Shown: positions 1 through 9,499, numbered from the stretch's first letter. The stretch is 64,000 nt of DNA from Candidatus Saccharimonadota bacterium (GCA_017432425.1 JAFRJE010000002.1:62001-126000), one strand, 5' to 3'. A program made the numbers and translations. The notes: generated from the sequence alone by a model not told the origin.

Positions 1-419
1 CCGATTTCTGCTTCGACAAAACCGTTGATCTTTTTGAAGCTGTCGCAAAAAACTACGCCGGCGTCGCCTGCGTGCTTGTCGACGAGGCGCAGTTCTTAAC
101 CAAAGACCAAGCCGACCAACTCATGATGATTACGATTCAGCTCGACATTCCCGTCATGGCGTATGGTCTCCGCCTTAACTTCCGCCAAGAAGACGGCGGT
201 TTTGAGGGCGCAACCCGCCTCCTCCAAATCGCCCACGATATCGAAGAAATAAAAACCATCTGCGAATGTGGAAAAAAAGCGACCTGTAACTGCCGCTTCC
301 TAAACAATAAATTCGTCTCAAAAGGTCCCGACGTTTTAATTGACGACGGAACCTCAAAAATCGAATACCGCGCGCTCTGTCCCGCCTGCGTCGAAAAATA
401 TAAACGAGAAGAAAACTAA
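1..419 (+). CDS. tdk: Thymidine kinase, 5'-truncated by window edge
   Basis: The reading frame is open from base 3 and ends with TAA at 417-419, so only the C-terminal part is present. It phosphorylates thymidine to dTMP in nucleoside salvage. The visible part starts just before the Walker B-like VLVDEAQFL, followed by a TK1-type core. The zinc-binding lasso has Cys residues in TICECGKKATCNC and again in LCPACVEKY, as in type II thymidine kinases. The stop overlaps the next ATG by one base (TAATG), so tdk and the thymidylate kinase are translationally coupled and together convert thymidine to dTDP. The internal GTG at 72 is not the real start, because homologous sequence continues upstream of it. 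Confidence 0.9.
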   Translation, partial: DFCFDKTVDLFEAVAKNYAGVACVLVDEAQFLTKDQADQLMMITIQLDIPVMAYGLRLNFRQEDGGFEGATRLLQIAHDIEEIKTICECGKKATCNCRFLNNKFVSKGPDVLIDDGTSKIEYRALCPACVEKYKREEN

Positions 420-1033
420 TGTTTATTGTTATTGAGGGTCAAGACGCCGCCGGCAAAGATACTCAAGCCTCTCTTTTAAAATCCTATTTTAAGAAAAAAG
501 GCGAAACCGTTGTCCATTATTCCGAATCCGGAACCGAATCGACCGACCCGTTTGTCTCAAAAATCGCCGAACTTAATTATAAAAAAGATTACGGCGTCGA
601 CAAAAAAACTCGCGTCCTTCTCTATCTAGTCAATCGCTATGAACAATGGAAACGTTTTGCCGAACCCGCACTAAAAGAAAATAAAACCGTTATCCTTACG
701 CGTTCTTGGCTCTCGACTTTAATCTACGAGGGCTATGGAACCGGCGTCTCGAAAAACTTAATTATTAAGCTCCATAAAGACCTTATGCCCGAAAAATATT
801 TCTCCCCCGACAAAATCGTTATTCTAACTCTCGACGAAGAAGAACGTAAACGCCGCCTAATTTCCCAGGGTAAACGTTCCGAAGAATTTTTTAAGTCAAA
901 AAAATCCGCTTTCCAAAAAACTCTTAACTCCGCCTATTTAAAAGTCGCAAAAGATTTTAAAATCCCAACTCTCGACGCCTCCGGCTCGCGCGAAGCCGTC
1001 TTTTCCGATTTAAAGAATCTTTTTAATATTTAA
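419..1033 (+). CDS. tmk: Thymidylate kinase (dTMP kinase)
   Basis: 204 residues, the usual length for Tmk. It phosphorylates dTMP to dTDP. The P-loop GQDAAGKDT lies at about residues 7-15, a TRSWLSTLIYEGYG segment occupies the place of the family's substrate-binding DR motif, and a basic LID-like stretch (EEERKRRLISQGKRSEEF) follows. Its ATG overlaps the tdk stop, giving a two-gene thymidine salvage unit. The family also contains deoxynucleoside kinases, so the exact substrate rests on the P-loop type and on the tdk neighbour. Confidence 0.85.
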   Translation: MFIVIEGQDAAGKDTQASLLKSYFKKKGETVVHYSESGTESTDPFVSKIAELNYKKDYGVDKKTRVLLYLVNRYEQWKRFAEPALKENKTVILTRSWLSTLIYEGYGTGVSKNLIIKLHKDLMPEKYFSPDKIVILTLDEEERKRRLISQGKRSEEFFKSKKSAFQKTLNSAYLKVAKDFKIPTLDASGSREAVFSDLKNLFNI

Positions 1034-1074
1034 AAATCTAAATATAAAGTCTTTAATTTTTTTCCGCTAACGTT

Positions 1075-1080
1075 TATAAT
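1075..1080 (+). promoter_or_regulatory. Promoter -10 box of the FAD oxidoreductase gene
   Basis: A TATAAT lies 28 nt before the ATG at 1109. It leaves a short leader with an AGGTGGG ribosome-binding site, so this gene is SD-led, unlike many others here. Confidence 0.6.
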
Positions 1081-1108
1081 AGTTTTATGTATATTAGGTG
1101 GGTTAAGA

Positions 1109-2698
1109 ATGAATAAGATTGCGATTTATCTAAATCGCCATATTACCGGAAATGTTTTTGATCGCGACTCAATTCTAGAGGCTTATTCTTTTGACCACTC
1201 CGCCTTGAAGATTAAGCCTCGCCTTGTCGCCCTCCCCGAATCGACCTCCGACGTCCGAAAGCTCGTCCGCTTCGTTAACCAACTCGCCGTTAAAAACTAT
1301 AATCTCCCCCTCGCTGTCCGCGGTTCTGGACTCTCGAAAACCGGCGCCGACCTTTCCTCCGGTATGGTCGTCTCGATGGAAAAAATGAATAAATTGCGCG
1401 AACTCGACGCGCACGATCGCCTCGTTCATGTCCAATCCGGCGTTACCCTCGGACAGCTCAACTCCGTTCTCGCTCCGCACGGTCTCTTCCTCCCAATTTC
1501 CGCCGACCCGCGCGAAACAATCGGCTCCTTAATCGCGACCGCCCCTGTCGATTCCTATTCCGGAAAATACGGCGGGATCATGAACTATATCGATCGCGTC
1601 GAAGTCGTCCTCTCGAACGGCGACATTCTCCAAACCTCTCGTCTTTCTCGCGGAAAGCTAAAAGCCTTTAAAAAGAAAAATTCCCTCGAGGGTGACATTT
1701 ATAACGACCTCGACAGTCTCCTCGAAAACAGTCCCGACGTCCTCGTCAATCTGAAAGACTCAAAATCCCGCTCCGGTTACGTCGGCGTGAAACATATTCG
1801 TCGCCTTAATGGTCGCGTTTTCGACCTACTCCCCGTTTTCTACGGTTCTGAGGGAACGCTCGGAATCATAACCGAAGTTATTCTCCGTCTCGACGTTCTC
1901 CCCGCCCGTCCACATCGCCTCCTTGCCGTCTTTAATTCTTTCCGAACCGCGAGCGAATTTCTTTCCTACGCGAAAACCCTCTCTCCCCTCGAACTTAATT
2001 TCTACGATTTAAACTTAGTTAAATCCGTCGAAGATTACGGAAAAAGACCCGAGCTCCTCTCGAAAAAGTTCGAAGACGGTTTTCTTGTTTACGTCTCCTT
2101 TAACGACAAGTCCCACGTCTCCCGCAAAAAAATTAGAAAATGCCTAAACTTCCTCCCGAAAAACGCCTACGTTATTCCCGAAACCCTAAAAAACTCCGAC
2201 CTCTTTAACGACCTCCCCTCGATGGTCACGAGCTATTTAAACGATACTCCGAAAGGCGAACGCGTCCCGCTTGCTCCCGATTTTTATCTCCCCGACGAAG
2301 AAGTTGCAAATTTCCTCGCCGACCTCCCCGCTCTCTCCGCGAAACTAAAAAAGCCGCTCGAACTTTCTGGCTCTTTCTCGACTGGCGTCTATTCTCTCCG
2401 CCCCGACTTTAAACTCGATACGCTCGAAGACCGTCGCGCCGCGATGAACTTCCTAAAAGAAATTAACCTCCTAATTTCCGCCCATAAAGGCTTTTTAAAC
2501 GGCGGTTCTCCGGAAGGGCGCGTTAAAGCGATTGTCTCGAACCCCGCTCTTTCCGAAAAAGAAAAACGCTTCTACCGAAAAGTTAAAGAAATTTTTGACC
2601 CAAATAAAATTCTCTCCCCCGATTCTAAAACCGGAACCGATACCCGCTCAACCGTTCGCGCGCTCCGCTCGACCTATAATCCCTATATTTCGCTCTAA
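1109..2698 (+). CDS. FAD-binding oxidoreductase (GlcD/FAD_binding_4 family)
   Basis: 529 residues. The N-terminal half is a PCMH-type FAD-binding domain, recognisable by RGSGLSKTGADLSSGMVVSM (about residues 70-90), PISADPRETIGSLIATA (about 130-146) and the family signature GSEGTLGIITEVILRL (about 248). A C-terminal domain of the FAD-linked oxidase type follows and ends in FDPNKILSPDS, matching the usual 'DPxxxLNPG' end. No cysteine-rich iron-sulfur domain is fused. The family includes glycolate/lactate and D-2-hydroxyacid dehydrogenases; with an L-LDH elsewhere in the window a D-lactate or other 2-hydroxyacid substrate is plausible but unproven. AGGTGGG about 10 nt upstream supports the ATG. 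Confidence 0.8.
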   Translation: MNKIAIYLNRHITGNVFDRDSILEAYSFDHSALKIKPRLVALPESTSDVRKLVRFVNQLAVKNYNLPLAVRGSGLSKTGADLSSGMVVSMEKMNKLRELDAHDRLVHVQSGVTLGQLNSVLAPHGLFLPISADPRETIGSLIATAPVDSYSGKYGGIMNYIDRVEVVLSNGDILQTSRLSRGKLKAFKKKNSLEGDIYNDLDSLLENSPDVLVNLKDSKSRSGYVGVKHIRRLNGRVFDLLPVFYGSEGTLGIITEVILRLDVLPARPHRLLAVFNSFRTASEFLSYAKTLSPLELNFYDLNLVKSVEDYGKRPELLSKKFEDGFLVYVSFNDKSHVSRKKIRKCLNFLPKNAYVIPETLKNSDLFNDLPSMVTSYLNDTPKGERVPLAPDFYLPDEEVANFLADLPALSAKLKKPLELSGSFSTGVYSLRPDFKLDTLEDRRAAMNFLKEINLLISAHKGFLNGGSPEGRVKAIVSNPALSEKEKRFYRKVKEIFDPNKILSPDSKTGTDTRSTVRALRSTYNPYISL

Positions 2699-2703
2699 TT
2701 TTA

Positions 2704-2712
2704 TGCTATAAT
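2704..2712 (+). promoter_or_regulatory. Extended -10 promoter of tig
   Basis: TGCTATAAT ends 7 nt before the tig ATG. Initiation at the normal distance would place the 5' end at or next to the ATG, implying a leaderless mRNA. Confidence 0.65.
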
Positions 2713-2719
2713 TATCCCT

Positions 2720-4000
2720 ATGAAAACTACACTTAAGAAAATTTCCGATACTCGGATTGAAATTAAAGTTACCCTCGAAAAAGAAGATTTAAAAATCGCC
2801 CGCGAAAAAGCTCTTGAACGTTTGTCGAAAGAAGTTAAACTCGAAGGCTTTAGAAAAGGAAAGGCTCCGAAAGAACTCGCCGAGAAAGCGATTCCCGAAA
2901 ACGAGCTAAACCAAAACGCCCTCGACATTGCCGTCCGAACTTCCGTTCCGCGCGCTTTCTCCGAAAACGAAAAAGCTCCGCTCGTTATCCCGAACGTAAA
3001 CGTAACGAAATTCGTCCCGAACGAAACCGCCGAATATACCGCGACCGCCGACATTCTTCCAGAAATTAAACTCGGAAACTATAAAAACCTAAAAGTCAAA
3101 AAAGAAAAAGTCGCCGTTAAAGAAAAAGATATTGAAGAAATCCTCGAAAATATCCGCGCCGCTTACGCCGAGAAAAAAGCCGAAAAGAAAAAAGCCGAAC
3201 TCGGCGACGAAGTTATTATCGACTTTGTCGGGAAGAAAGACGGAACCCCGTTTAAAGGCGGAACCGCGAAAGATTTTCCGCTAACCCTCGGCTCAAAAGC
3301 CTTTATTCCTGGCTTCGAAGAGGGAATTGTTGGAAAAGAATCCGGCGATAAATTCGATCTCCCCCTGACTTTCCCGAAAGATTATGGCGAAAAATCCCTC
3401 GCTGGAAAGAAAGTCGTTTTCGAAATTCTCGTAAAGCAAGTTAATAAGATTACGAAACCCGAGCTAACTGACGACTTCGCGAAAAAATGCGGGCCTTTTA
3501 AAACCGTCGCCGAGCTAAAAGCCGACATTAAGAAAAATCTCGAAGCCCAAAACAACTATAAACTCGAAGAAAAATATAAAGACGATCTCGTTGACGCTCT
3601 CGTCAAAGCCTCGAAAGTCTCCGCCCCCGAAATCCTCATTTCCGACCAACTCCGCATCATTAAAGACGACATCTCCCGCAACGCCGCCGCCCAGGGACTT
3701 AAATTTGAAGATTATCTTACCCAAATTAAGAAAACTGAAGAGGAATGGAAAAAAGACGCCCGAACTCTCGCCGAAAAACGCGTTCTCGCTTCTCTCGTTC
3801 TCCAGATCCTCGCTCGCGAAGAAAAAATCGACGTCTCCGAAGACGAAGTTGCCGCTAAAATCGCCGAACTTCGCGATGTCTATAAAAAATCCCCCGAAGC
3901 GCTTAAAAATCTAAAAGACCCACGCGTGAAAATGGACGTAAAAAACCGTATGGTAATCGAAAAAACTCTCGACTTTCTTATTCAGGCGAACGAAAAATAA
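2720..4000 (+). CDS. tig: Trigger factor, ribosome-associated chaperone
   Basis: 426 residues, close to the family norm. The protein binds the ribosome near L23 and shields nascent chains; it also has peptidyl-prolyl isomerase activity. The N-terminal ribosome-binding signature GFRKGKAPKELAEKAI (about residues 43-58) is intact. The FKBP-type domain follows (GDEVIIDFVGKKDGTPF, then SKAFIPGFEEGIVG, about 165-210), and the C-terminal half is the charged helical chaperone domain. Many families place clpP/clpX next to tig; here it stands alone between its own promoter and a terminator at 4014-4044. Confidence 0.95.
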   Translation: MKTTLKKISDTRIEIKVTLEKEDLKIAREKALERLSKEVKLEGFRKGKAPKELAEKAIPENELNQNALDIAVRTSVPRAFSENEKAPLVIPNVNVTKFVPNETAEYTATADILPEIKLGNYKNLKVKKEKVAVKEKDIEEILENIRAAYAEKKAEKKKAELGDEVIIDFVGKKDGTPFKGGTAKDFPLTLGSKAFIPGFEEGIVGKESGDKFDLPLTFPKDYGEKSLAGKKVVFEILVKQVNKITKPELTDDFAKKCGPFKTVAELKADIKKNLEAQNNYKLEEKYKDDLVDALVKASKVSAPEILISDQLRIIKDDISRNAAAQGLKFEDYLTQIKKTEEEWKKDARTLAEKRVLASLVLQILAREEKIDVSEDEVAAKIAELRDVYKKSPEALKNLKDPRVKMDVKNRMVIEKTLDFLIQANEK

Positions 4001-4013
4001 AAACTTCCCGAAA

Positions 4014-4044
4014 AATAACCGCTAGCAAAATGCGGTTATTTTTT
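4014..4044 (+). terminator. Intrinsic terminator after tig
   Basis: A perfect 9-bp stem AATAACCGC / GCGGTTATT (4014-4022 and 4032-4040) is followed by T6. The T-run abuts the -10 box of the next gene at 4046, so terminator and promoter are fused. Confidence 0.85.
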
Positions 4045-4045
4045 G

Positions 4046-4051
4046 TATAAT
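4046..4051 (+). promoter_or_regulatory. -10 box for the 4061 gene
   Basis: A TATAAT lies 9 nt before the ATG at 4061, immediately after the tig terminator T-tract. Its -35 would fall inside the terminator stem. Confidence 0.6.
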
Positions 4052-4060
4052 AAAATTATT

Positions 4061-4684
4061 ATGGATAGAGAAAAGGTAAAACCTATAGAAATAAAAATCG
4101 ATGATAGATCTTCCTCTGCTGTCCCGCCGGCGCCCGCCCGCCCGGACTATTTTTCGAACCCCGTCGTTCCGGATTCTTCGATTTCTTCCGGAAAGCCCCG
4201 CCGTTCTTTCGATTTTAAAATAACTCTCCCCGTTCTGATTATTTCGATTCTCTTGACCGCCGGTCTTTCCGTCGGAATTACCTATTTTCTCATGTCCCGA
4301 AAAAACTCCTCAATTTTCTCAGACAACTCTATTCTCCCCGAAAAGTCCGACGCAAACGTCTCCGACATAATCTCGACCGACGGCAGCGAGTCGAAAGACG
4401 ATGTAATCGCCGAACTCGATAAAAAAATCGCCAGTTCTTCCTCCGACTCTAGCGATTCTTTCGACGCAACAATCTCTAAAGTTTCTTTCCTTTTCGACTA
4501 CGAAGATTATGACAGCATAAAAAAGACTCTCGACAGCGTTTCCGAGTCTAGCCTAACTAATTTCCAGTTATACCAACTTTACTCCGCCTACTCTCGCTAT
4601 TATTCCGAAACTGGCGACTCAAATACCGCCGCCTCGTTCGACTCGAAAGCCGCCGAAGCCGAGAAAAAATATCTTTCCGAATAA
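4061..4684 (+). CDS. Hypothetical single-pass membrane protein
   Basis: 207 residues; not recognised. It has a Pro-rich cytoplasmic N-terminus (VPPAPARPDYF), one hydrophobic segment (LPVLIISILLTAGLSVGITY, about residues 53-72) and a Ser/Asp-rich outer part with a tetratricopeptide-like helical end (SLTNFQLYQLYSAYSRYYSETG). An earlier in-frame TTG at 4043 overlaps the terminator and promoter, so ATG 4061 is the better start. It sits just before the giant vWA protein, from which it is separated by a promoter. A role in that protein's export or anchoring is only a guess. Confidence 0.6.
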   Translation: MDREKVKPIEIKIDDRSSSAVPPAPARPDYFSNPVVPDSSISSGKPRRSFDFKITLPVLIISILLTAGLSVGITYFLMSRKNSSIFSDNSILPEKSDANVSDIISTDGSESKDDVIAELDKKIASSSSDSSDSFDATISKVSFLFDYEDYDSIKKTLDSVSESSLTNFQLYQLYSAYSRYYSETGDSNTAASFDSKAAEAEKKYLSE

Positions 4685-4721
4685 GTCAAAAAATCTTCTC
4701 GACTTTTCCGTTTAAGTTTAT

Positions 4722-4727
4722 TATAAT
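4722..4727 (+). promoter_or_regulatory. -10 box of the vWA protein gene
   Basis: A TATAAT lies 11 nt before the ATG at 4739. There is no clear Shine-Dalgarno, so the leader is absent or only a few nucleotides long. Confidence 0.55.
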
Positions 4728-4738
4728 CATAAGTAATT

Positions 4739-7700
4739 ATGGGAAATAAAAAGCTTCTTTTCGTCTTAGCCTGTTTAAGTCTATCTTGCTCCGTCTTAAT
4801 GCCGTTTACTGAAAGTTCTTACGCCCTAGATAAAGCTGGTTGTATCTCCGAAGCAAACAACCACGATAAGTCCGGCTCCGCCGCGAAAGACTGCGAATAT
4901 TACGGCGACTCCGCCCGCGGAACGCTCTATTTTTCCAGCGAATCCGGCGAAATCCCTGAAAGCGAAAGCCCGTCTACAAACTTTAACGTCTACATTAGAG
5001 GCGGCGTCTTTTCCGGAACAAAAACCTCGTATTACGATATGACCGCGAATCATATCTACGCCCTAACGAGCAGCTATAAAGGCGGTAAACCCAGCAACCA
5101 AACCCAATCCGACGTCTTCGTTAATCTTAGCTCCTTAACCGTTAAACGCGCCCGAAAAAGCGGTCAAAGCGCTCATACCTGGAACTGGAGTAGCGACAAA
5201 CAACAAGCAACCGTAAACAGCTCAAAATTCTGGGCAGTCGCCTCAAAAAACAGTTCAATCCCCGGTCTATATCGAACAACCGTCCATCTATACCGTTGCC
5301 CAAATACTAGCCCGTCCGATTCTTGTTATACAACCGAAACTTATGTCCCGGCATACAAAATCGCCCGCGTTGACGACAAATTTTCTATTACTGTTAACGG
5401 CTCTAGCGCCTCGAACGGAGAAACTATTAAGCTCCCCGTCGGAACAAGTTCCGCGCAAGTTTCTTTTTCCCATAAACTTTACCGAAAAGACGGGTGGACA
5501 AGTCTCAACCCCTCCGCAACGACTAAATATACAATTTCTGACGCCGTCCCGTCCCAAACAAACGTCGAACTAACGGGTACTAACGAAGTCGCTCTGCCCG
5601 TAAATACCCGAACAGTCAATAACATACCGACCGGCGAAAAGAACGCAGTCGAAGTTTGTTCAACTTTAACTTATTACGAAATAATCGGCTTAGACGGATA
5701 CAGCGCCATGAAAAACCAAAAAAGTAAAAAGATTTGCGTCAAGGTTTACCAAGCCGAACCCGACTATAAATCCGTCTCCGAGCTCTCAAAAGTTTCGTTC
5801 GGCGCCGGAAAAGTAAAATCCAACGAAACAACCGACAATACCTTAAGTATAAGGCGCGACTCCGGCGTTTCGAGCTATACTTTCCATTTTACTCATAATC
5901 TCTCCGTCCCCGAAACGTTTACCGACGCAACCATGAGTTATAAAATCCACCGAACCGTAAGGAAAAACGGTAGCATAACCGAAGATAAAGATATTATCGT
6001 CGAAAGCAATAAAGCCAATTTCTTCAATAGTCAGAAAAACGTTAATATCCGTAGTGGCGACGTTAAGCTCGAAAATTTAAGCGGCTCTGATACCGCCAAA
6101 GTCTGCGAAACAGTAACTTATTCCCCAACGCGCTTTACAATCGCCAGCGGTAAAGCCATCGACAATAACGGCGAAGCGAAAACCGCGCGAGAGGTCTGTG
6201 GTGAAATTACCGCCGCCGAGGCGCAAGAAACCGAAATCGAGTCAAAAACAACTGCTACCGTCTCCGCTCGCTACCTTACTCCCGAAAACGCCTCCGCCTC
6301 CGCCAAGTTCCATTTCTCCCATAAATTCCGCAATAAAGACTCTAATAATAAATATGCCGATTTAACGACTAGCTATCATATCAGTCGTACCGTTACCGTA
6401 ACCAAAAACGGCGTTAAAGACGAGAGCCGCAGCAGTAGTTATGACGTTTCTGGCTATACTAGCTCCGACGGAAAAACTTATACCGTAGCCCATAATAGCG
6501 ATTACAGTGGCAATAGTCCAATTTCCTACGAGTTTAACTATACAGTTTATGAGGGCGAAACCGTCGAAATCTGCGATACAATCCACTATTCCCCGAAAAA
6601 ATTCTCGTTTATGGACGACGGGAGTTCTAGCGGAAGCTCAATTAGCAGCAATAACGGCAAATCAACCGCCTGCGCTACAACTTCAAAGCCCTCAATAACC
6701 TGGGAAAAAGTCGGCGACATCACAATTACCGGAACTACTGACGCCTTCGCCGAACCAACTAGCTCCGACAGTAGCGTTGATAGTTGTCCTGGCGGTTTTT
6801 GTACTATCCGCGGCAATAATATCTCCGTCCAATTTACCCATACCTTAACTAGGAGTCCAGCAAACCCCGATACAGCCGACAACTTATCTATTTCCGAAAG
6901 CATTACCGAATATTATAAATTCGGCGCTAGTAGTTCGTTTAATACGAATGACTATACTAATCTCGCAAAGCCCTCCCGAACCGGCGAAAGCGTCTCGAAA
7001 CTTATTGACGAAGATGCACGCGACGTCGCTAGTGTCGGGCTCGGTACCGCCGGTCAACAAACCTATTGTAGTAATATCTATTTTAAGTCTAGTTTCTTCG
7101 TCCTTGAAAAGGCTTTTGCGACTCTCGACGGCGCGCACATCAACGAAACTGTTTATGGAACCCGCCAACGCTCCGAACCGACCTCTCCGGAACCAGTCGG
7201 GAATTCCGCCGAACGTTGTTTAACGTTCTTCCGCCCGTACAACTTTAAACTAACTAGTCTCAAAAATACTAAATTTGCTAACGAAGTCGTTACTCCAAAT
7301 AGCGAAGTTTCCGTCAAATACGACGTTAATATAAGTAAATACAATCCAAACGCCGACATTACCTATATCCCCGATGCTAGTATTCGTCTCTTCCGCTTTA
7401 CTCTCGATGCAAACACCCCGAAAGAAATTAATCTCGACGGGGCTGAGGGTGTCGCCGATCCTTATAATTATATTTATAGTAAAGTTTCAGGCTATCTCAT
7501 CGGTAATATTATGGGTAACGCCGACGACGACCCCTATTATAAACAACATCATGAGTTTCGCAACACCGCTAACGGTACCCCTAATACAACAAATCATTAT
7601 TCCAACATCAACGATTATAGTACGACTTATGCCCCAAGTTCCGCAGTCGTCGTCCCCAGTATTGAAAACGGTCAAAAATTCTGTATTGCGCTCGCCGTTT

Positions 7701-9472
7701 CTCCGCTCGATAGTGGCGCCGGTCGTAGTTCTGACGACTTTAATCGCCAATGGATTGTCTCTAACTTTTCTTGCGCTAACGCCGGAAAAAAGCCGACGAT
7801 GCAAGTTTGGGGCGGCAATGTCTTTACCGAAGAAGGCGGAATCAATACCTCAACTACCGTCAAAGTCAAAAGCGAAACCATCGAAGAAGTAGTCCACGAT
7901 TCCAATCTCCCCAATCATAAAATCTTCCTTATCGTCGACCGCTCCGGTTCTATGGCGAGCGTTATTAGCCAGTTTAAGGTCGCCGGCGTCAAAATCGCCA
8001 AACAATTCCTTAGCGCCGGAGCTAAAGTCTCTATCTATTCTTTCTACGGTCAACGTTGCCAAAACGGCAGTAGCGACAACAATTGTTCTGGCTCCGATTA
8101 CGACAATTCAACCGCCAAAGTTCAAAAACATTGCTCCTTTACGGAATGTAATTCCGCCTCCGCAATCCAATCTAGCGCAAATACAATTTCGACTTCCGGA
8201 ACGCCTCTAGCTAGCGGTTCTAGTGGAAAAGGAAGCGAAAAACCGCTCAGTGCCGCGCTTAAGGCTTTCGAGCAAGAACAAGCCGCCGGTAACATTAGCT
8301 CAGGTGACAAAATAACTTTCCTCCTCATAACCGACGCCGGAATCGACAACGCCAATCTCGAAGCTATAAAAACCCTTAGCCTCAATAACGGAAAAATCAA
8401 TTTATTCTTCATGGTTACTTCAACCTCGACTTATAATCCGCCTAGCCGGCTTGGTCCGACCGAAGATAGTAAATTCTGCCAAAACAAAGTCGTTGCTAAT
8501 TGTTCATACCAACAAATCCTCAATAGCCAAGACTACTTCAATATTCTCGAAATCTATAATAGTGACAATACCGATATTTATGATTTAATTCAAGAAACCG
8601 CGACAACGACCATCGTAACGACGACTAATATTCTCAGCAAAAATCTTTTTGGCTCCTGGGGCGACTTCGCTTTAATCTCTCGAGGAAAAATCAACGCCTC
8701 AACCGAAACCGGTATGGCTTCCGGCGCTGCGCTCTCCGGCGGAACGGAAGACTTTAAAAATAGTCGCCAACCGACAATCTGTAGTTACTCCCCGCTAACT
8801 ATTGCTAATGAAAAATGTCTAGCCTCTACGACCAGCGTTGATTCCCTCGGCGAGTCAACCGCATCCCATAGCCGAAACCTCTATTCCGAACTTAAAACGC
8901 GCTATATCGGCGACAGCGATTTCCAAAATACCGGATTTGAAGACTCTCGAGTTTCAATCCCCGCCGGCGCCAACTATAAAATAGTTGAGAGTGATCATTA
9001 TATAATCTATTACTCCTCTGGAGACATACAAATTAAAAGCAACATTACCGACGACAATAATTATTCAAATATCAATGACGTCAACCAGGTTATTATCCTA
9101 GCGAACAACATTAATATTAACGAAAACGTTACACGTCTCGACGCCGAACTTGTCGCGAGCAACAACATTAATACCTGTACTGGACACAATACCGACAATC
9201 TCAACTCAGATACCTGCAACAAGTCGTTAACAATTAACGGGCCAGTTTATTCGAGCAGCTTAACCCTCCCACGTACCTTTGGCGGCGATCCTAGCATTGA
9301 CGAATCTGGAGACAGAGCCCTCAGCGGCCTCGACTCTGCTAACGGCTCCCTGAATTCCCCCGCCGAACGCCTCGATTATAACCCTCTCTCGATTCTCTGG
9401 GGCTATGCCCAGTCTACTAAAGAAAAAATCCCCAATACCGTCTATCTAAAAAAGCTCGCCCCGCGTTATTAA
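4739..9472 (+). CDS. Giant secreted surface protein with repeats and a von Willebrand A domain
   Basis: 1577 residues. It has a Sec signal peptide (MGNKKLLFVLACLSLSCSV, likely cleaved near SSYA-LD, about residue 30). About residues 230-830 hold at least four related beta-rich units of roughly 140-175 residues. Each is recognised by a phi-x-F-x-H-x-L/F-x-R strand (VSFSHKLYR, FHFTHNLS, FHFSHKFRN, VQFTHTLTR). The earlier units end in a Cys pair about 30-35 residues apart (such as VCETVTYSP...REVCGEI), suggesting disulfides. A vWA domain with a complete MIDAS follows: DRSGS near residue 1066, Thr in SGTPLASG near 1155 and Asp in LLITDAG near 1198. The tail has a beta-helix-like NNININENVTRLDAELVASN segment and ends in KKLAPRY without LPXTG. 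A metal-dependent adhesin role at the cell surface is inferred. Confidence 0.8.
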   Translation: MGNKKLLFVLACLSLSCSVLMPFTESSYALDKAGCISEANNHDKSGSAAKDCEYYGDSARGTLYFSSESGEIPESESPSTNFNVYIRGGVFSGTKTSYYDMTANHIYALTSSYKGGKPSNQTQSDVFVNLSSLTVKRARKSGQSAHTWNWSSDKQQATVNSSKFWAVASKNSSIPGLYRTTVHLYRCPNTSPSDSCYTTETYVPAYKIARVDDKFSITVNGSSASNGETIKLPVGTSSAQVSFSHKLYRKDGWTSLNPSATTKYTISDAVPSQTNVELTGTNEVALPVNTRTVNNIPTGEKNAVEVCSTLTYYEIIGLDGYSAMKNQKSKKICVKVYQAEPDYKSVSELSKVSFGAGKVKSNETTDNTLSIRRDSGVSSYTFHFTHNLSVPETFTDATMSYKIHRTVRKNGSITEDKDIIVESNKANFFNSQKNVNIRSGDVKLENLSGSDTAKVCETVTYSPTRFTIASGKAIDNNGEAKTAREVCGEITAAEAQETEIESKTTATVSARYLTPENASASAKFHFSHKFRNKDSNNKYADLTTSYHISRTVTVTKNGVKDESRSSSYDVSGYTSSDGKTYTVAHNSDYSGNSPISYEFNYTVYEGETVEICDTIHYSPKKFSFMDDGSSSGSSISSNNGKSTACATTSKPSITWEKVGDITITGTTDAFAEPTSSDSSVDSCPGGFCTIRGNNISVQFTHTLTRSPANPDTADNLSISESITEYYKFGASSSFNTNDYTNLAKPSRTGESVSKLIDEDARDVASVGLGTAGQQTYCSNIYFKSSFFVLEKAFATLDGAHINETVYGTRQRSEPTSPEPVGNSAERCLTFFRPYNFKLTSLKNTKFANEVVTPNSEVSVKYDVNISKYNPNADITYIPDASIRLFRFTLDANTPKEINLDGAEGVADPYNYIYSKVSGYLIGNIMGNADDDPYYKQHHEFRNTANGTPNTTNHYSNINDYSTTYAPSSAVVVPSIENGQKFCIALAVSPLDSGAGRSSDDFNRQWIVSNFSCANAGKKPTMQVWGGNVFTEEGGINTSTTVKVKSETIEEVVHDSNLPNHKIFLIVDRSGSMASVISQFKVAGVKIAKQFLSAGAKVSIYSFYGQRCQNGSSDNNCSGSDYDNSTAKVQKHCSFTECNSASAIQSSANTISTSGTPLASGSSGKGSEKPLSAALKAFEQEQAAGNISSGDKITFLLITDAGIDNANLEAIKTLSLNNGKINLFFMVTSTSTYNPPSRLGPTEDSKFCQNKVVANCSYQQILNSQDYFNILEIYNSDNTDIYDLIQETATTTIVTTTNILSKNLFGSWGDFALISRGKINASTETGMASGAALSGGTEDFKNSRQPTICSYSPLTIANEKCLASTTSVDSLGESTASHSRNLYSELKTRYIGDSDFQNTGFEDSRVSIPAGANYKIVESDHYIIYYSSGDIQIKSNITDDNNYSNINDVNQVIILANNININENVTRLDAELVASNNINTCTGHNTDNLNSDTCNKSLTINGPVYSSSLTLPRTFGGDPSIDESGDRALSGLDSANGSLNSPAERLDYNPLSILWGYAQSTKEKIPNTVYLKKLAPRY

Positions 9473-9499
9473 ACCCTTGAAAATTTTTATAATTAGCGT

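Noticed and set aside
5440-7260. CRISPR or tandem DNA repeats
   Set aside because: The repetition is at protein level with diverged DNA; no direct repeats with regular spacers are seen anywhere.
7374-7892. 172-codon frame inside the vWA protein gene
   Set aside because: It lies in a shifted frame of a continuous 1577-codon gene whose domains read through; no ribosome-binding site.
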